From Candidatus Neomicrothrix sp. UBA825 (GTDB taxonomy: Bacteria > Actinomycetota > Acidimicrobiia > Acidimicrobiales > UBA8592): DNA of 23,346 nucleotides. This document shows, piece by piece, positions 22,372 through 23,346 of the stretch. The first letter of the stretch is position 1, and every line of letters begins with the position of its first letter. Position numbers and translations under genes: made by a program. A model generated the notes under the pieces. That model saw only the letters and a list, made by a program, of their open reading frames with translations. It ran no database searches and had not been told where the DNA came from. The stretch is taken from NCBI GenBank assembly GCA_002295705.1, contig DBHP01000016.1:23888-47233 (forward strand), in the 5' to 3' direction.

Positions 22372-23346
22372 TCACAGATCTTTCAGAATGATCGGAAATC
22401 TTCCGTATGCATCATGATGACTTAGCTCGGTATAAGTAGGAAGGTCATTTGGGTCGAGTTGTATTCCGGCCTTAAATAGAGCGTGTGCAATATTGACTAA
22501 AGTTCCATCTGTTCCGTCATCATTATCAGTCCGAGCAGATAAACCTGTCACCAATGTCCGACCAATGCATGTGTGCTCTCCTCCCCCAAACGCAAACCCC
22601 CAAGGTTTCGCGTTTGAGGTATCTCTATATGGGTTAAATTTGCGAGCATCGCCACCAAAAACCTTTTCGTCTCTGTTTGCGGGTGTAAACAGGCAAGCCA
22701 CTCGCTCACCCTCTGAAATTTTGACCCCACTACTGAGAGTGACATCCTTTAATGCAATTCGTAATAGCGCCGGAGAAGGCAGGTGAAGTCGTATAGCTTC
22801 ATGCCCTGCTCGTTTTAGGAATTCTCGGTCAAATCTCCTCTCGTAATCTTCAGGATGTTCTTCAAACCACTCATGCAGATGAATCATCAAATGCGGAATG
22901 GCATGTGTGGTTGTCTGGCTTGATGCTACTAAATATAAAGTTGCCTCACGCAGGGGCAACTCGTCATCCCAGTCATCATTCCAATGAAGATACATGAGAG
23001 TTAGAAGGTCTCGGGGCAAATCATCCTCTGTTAAATCCCCGTTGCGAAATTTATTAATTAAATCTAAACGACGGGCAACGGAGGGGTTATAGAACTCATC
23101 CACAAATCCTTCCCTAATCTTCAGGATCCGAGAAATCACTGTTGAGTGATCTTCTGTTGACCACTCGACAGTTGCGCCAGTGCCGAGTTGCTCGATATAG
23201 GTGCGAAATGCGTCAGTCCTTTCTTGAGAGTCCACACCGTCAATTCCAGTAGTTACAGCCGATATTCTGGCAAGCATTGTTCTCACTAAAGCGCAAAGAT
23301 CAGCGCGTACCTCTCCAGACTCATTTCGGCTCTCCTTACACTCCTG
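22372..23346 (-). CDS. Cytochrome P450, 5'-truncated by window edge
   Basis: The frame is open to the right edge (325 codons with stop, about 80-120 residues missing), so GTG 23286 is not the true start. The heme-binding loop FGGGEHTCIGRTL holds the thiolate Cys (codon 22567-22569) and fits FxxGxHxCxGxxL. ExxR is EAIR in the K-helix. The I-helix reads LVASSQTTTHAI, where the usual acidic residue before Thr is Gln. After the heme loop comes a Asp/Gly-rich insert (SARTDNDDGTDG). With the neighbouring ferredoxin it forms a class I monooxygenase system that would hydroxylate a small hydrophobic molecule. The style (LFTPANRDEKVF, FNPYRD) is that of soluble actinobacterial P450s. Confidence 0.93.
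   Translation of the reverse strand, partial: QECKESRNESGEVRADLCALVRTMLARISAVTTGIDGVDSQERTDAFRTYIEQLGTGATVEWSTEDHSTVISRILKIREGFVDEFYNPSVARRLDLINKFRNGDLTEDDLPRDLLTLMYLHWNDDWDDELPLREATLYLVASSQTTTHAIPHLMIHLHEWFEEHPEDYERRFDREFLKRAGHEAIRLHLPSPALLRIALKDVTLSSGVKISEGERVACLFTPANRDEKVFGGDARKFNPYRDTSNAKPWGFAFGGGEHTCIGRTLVTGLSARTDNDDGTDGTLVNIAHALFKAGIQLDPNDLPTYTELSHHDAYGRFPIILKDL

Noticed and set aside
23284..23286. GTG at 23286 as the start of the P450
   Set aside because: The frame is open to the window end, and a complete P450 needs about 100 more N-terminal residues.

Overview
The window looks like a piece of the genome of a low-to-mid-GC actinobacterium, most likely a marine member of the Acidimicrobiia. 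The reasons are an LivJ/K-type lipoprotein with a Cys-Gly-Asp4 start and a long Ser/Glu linker, an LivM-LivG fusion, many acyl-CoA ligases and SDRs, and a P450/ferredoxin pair. This placement is inferred from gene style, not from a marker gene. Coding density is very high and most neighbouring genes overlap or nearly touch. No tRNA, rRNA, CRISPR array, transposase or phage gene was seen.

Layout. (1) 1-3701, minus strand: EamA-type exporter, acyl-CoA ligase, SDR, and a VOC-fold protein cut by the left edge. (2) 3812-12561, plus strand: MenB/BadI-like crotonase, CaiC-like acyl-CoA ligase, and an unrecognised protein built from two ungapped tandem copies of one domain. A complete branched-chain/hydrophobic-acid (HAAT) ABC importer follows (binding lipoprotein, LivH, LivM-LivG fusion, LivF), then a small AhpD-like protein whose active-site CxxC reads Cys-Pro-Ile-TGA. 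(3) 12577-17798, minus strand: ligase, MFS transporter, SDR, ligase. (4) 17854-18192, plus strand: SnoaL-like protein. (5) 18189-20814, minus strand: acyl-CoA dehydrogenase, SDR, and a CMD-family protein lacking CxxC. (6) 20919-22143, plus strand: heme-oxygenase-like (HDO/TenA-fold) metalloprotein and a cupin. (7) 22161-23346, minus strand: P450 cut by the right edge, and its ferredoxin.

Taken together this reads as a catabolic island for organic acids. A HAAT importer brings in carboxylates, four different ligases make CoA thioesters, and an ACAD, three SDRs and a ring-cleaving-type crotonase oxidise or open them. The P450/ferredoxin, HDO protein and cupin could supply oxygenase steps. The substrate cannot be read from the sequence; alicyclic, aromatic or terpenoid acids are the best guesses.

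The most striking observation is at 12079-12561. A single in-frame TGA (12262-12264) sits exactly where the second redox cysteine of an AhpD/CMD protein should be. Ninety-eight further in-frame codons follow, and a SECIS-like hairpin begins three bases after the TGA. I read it as a probable selenoprotein (CxxU). Second is the tandem-duplicated protein of unknown function at 6250-7113, placed between the CoA-ligase pair and the importer.
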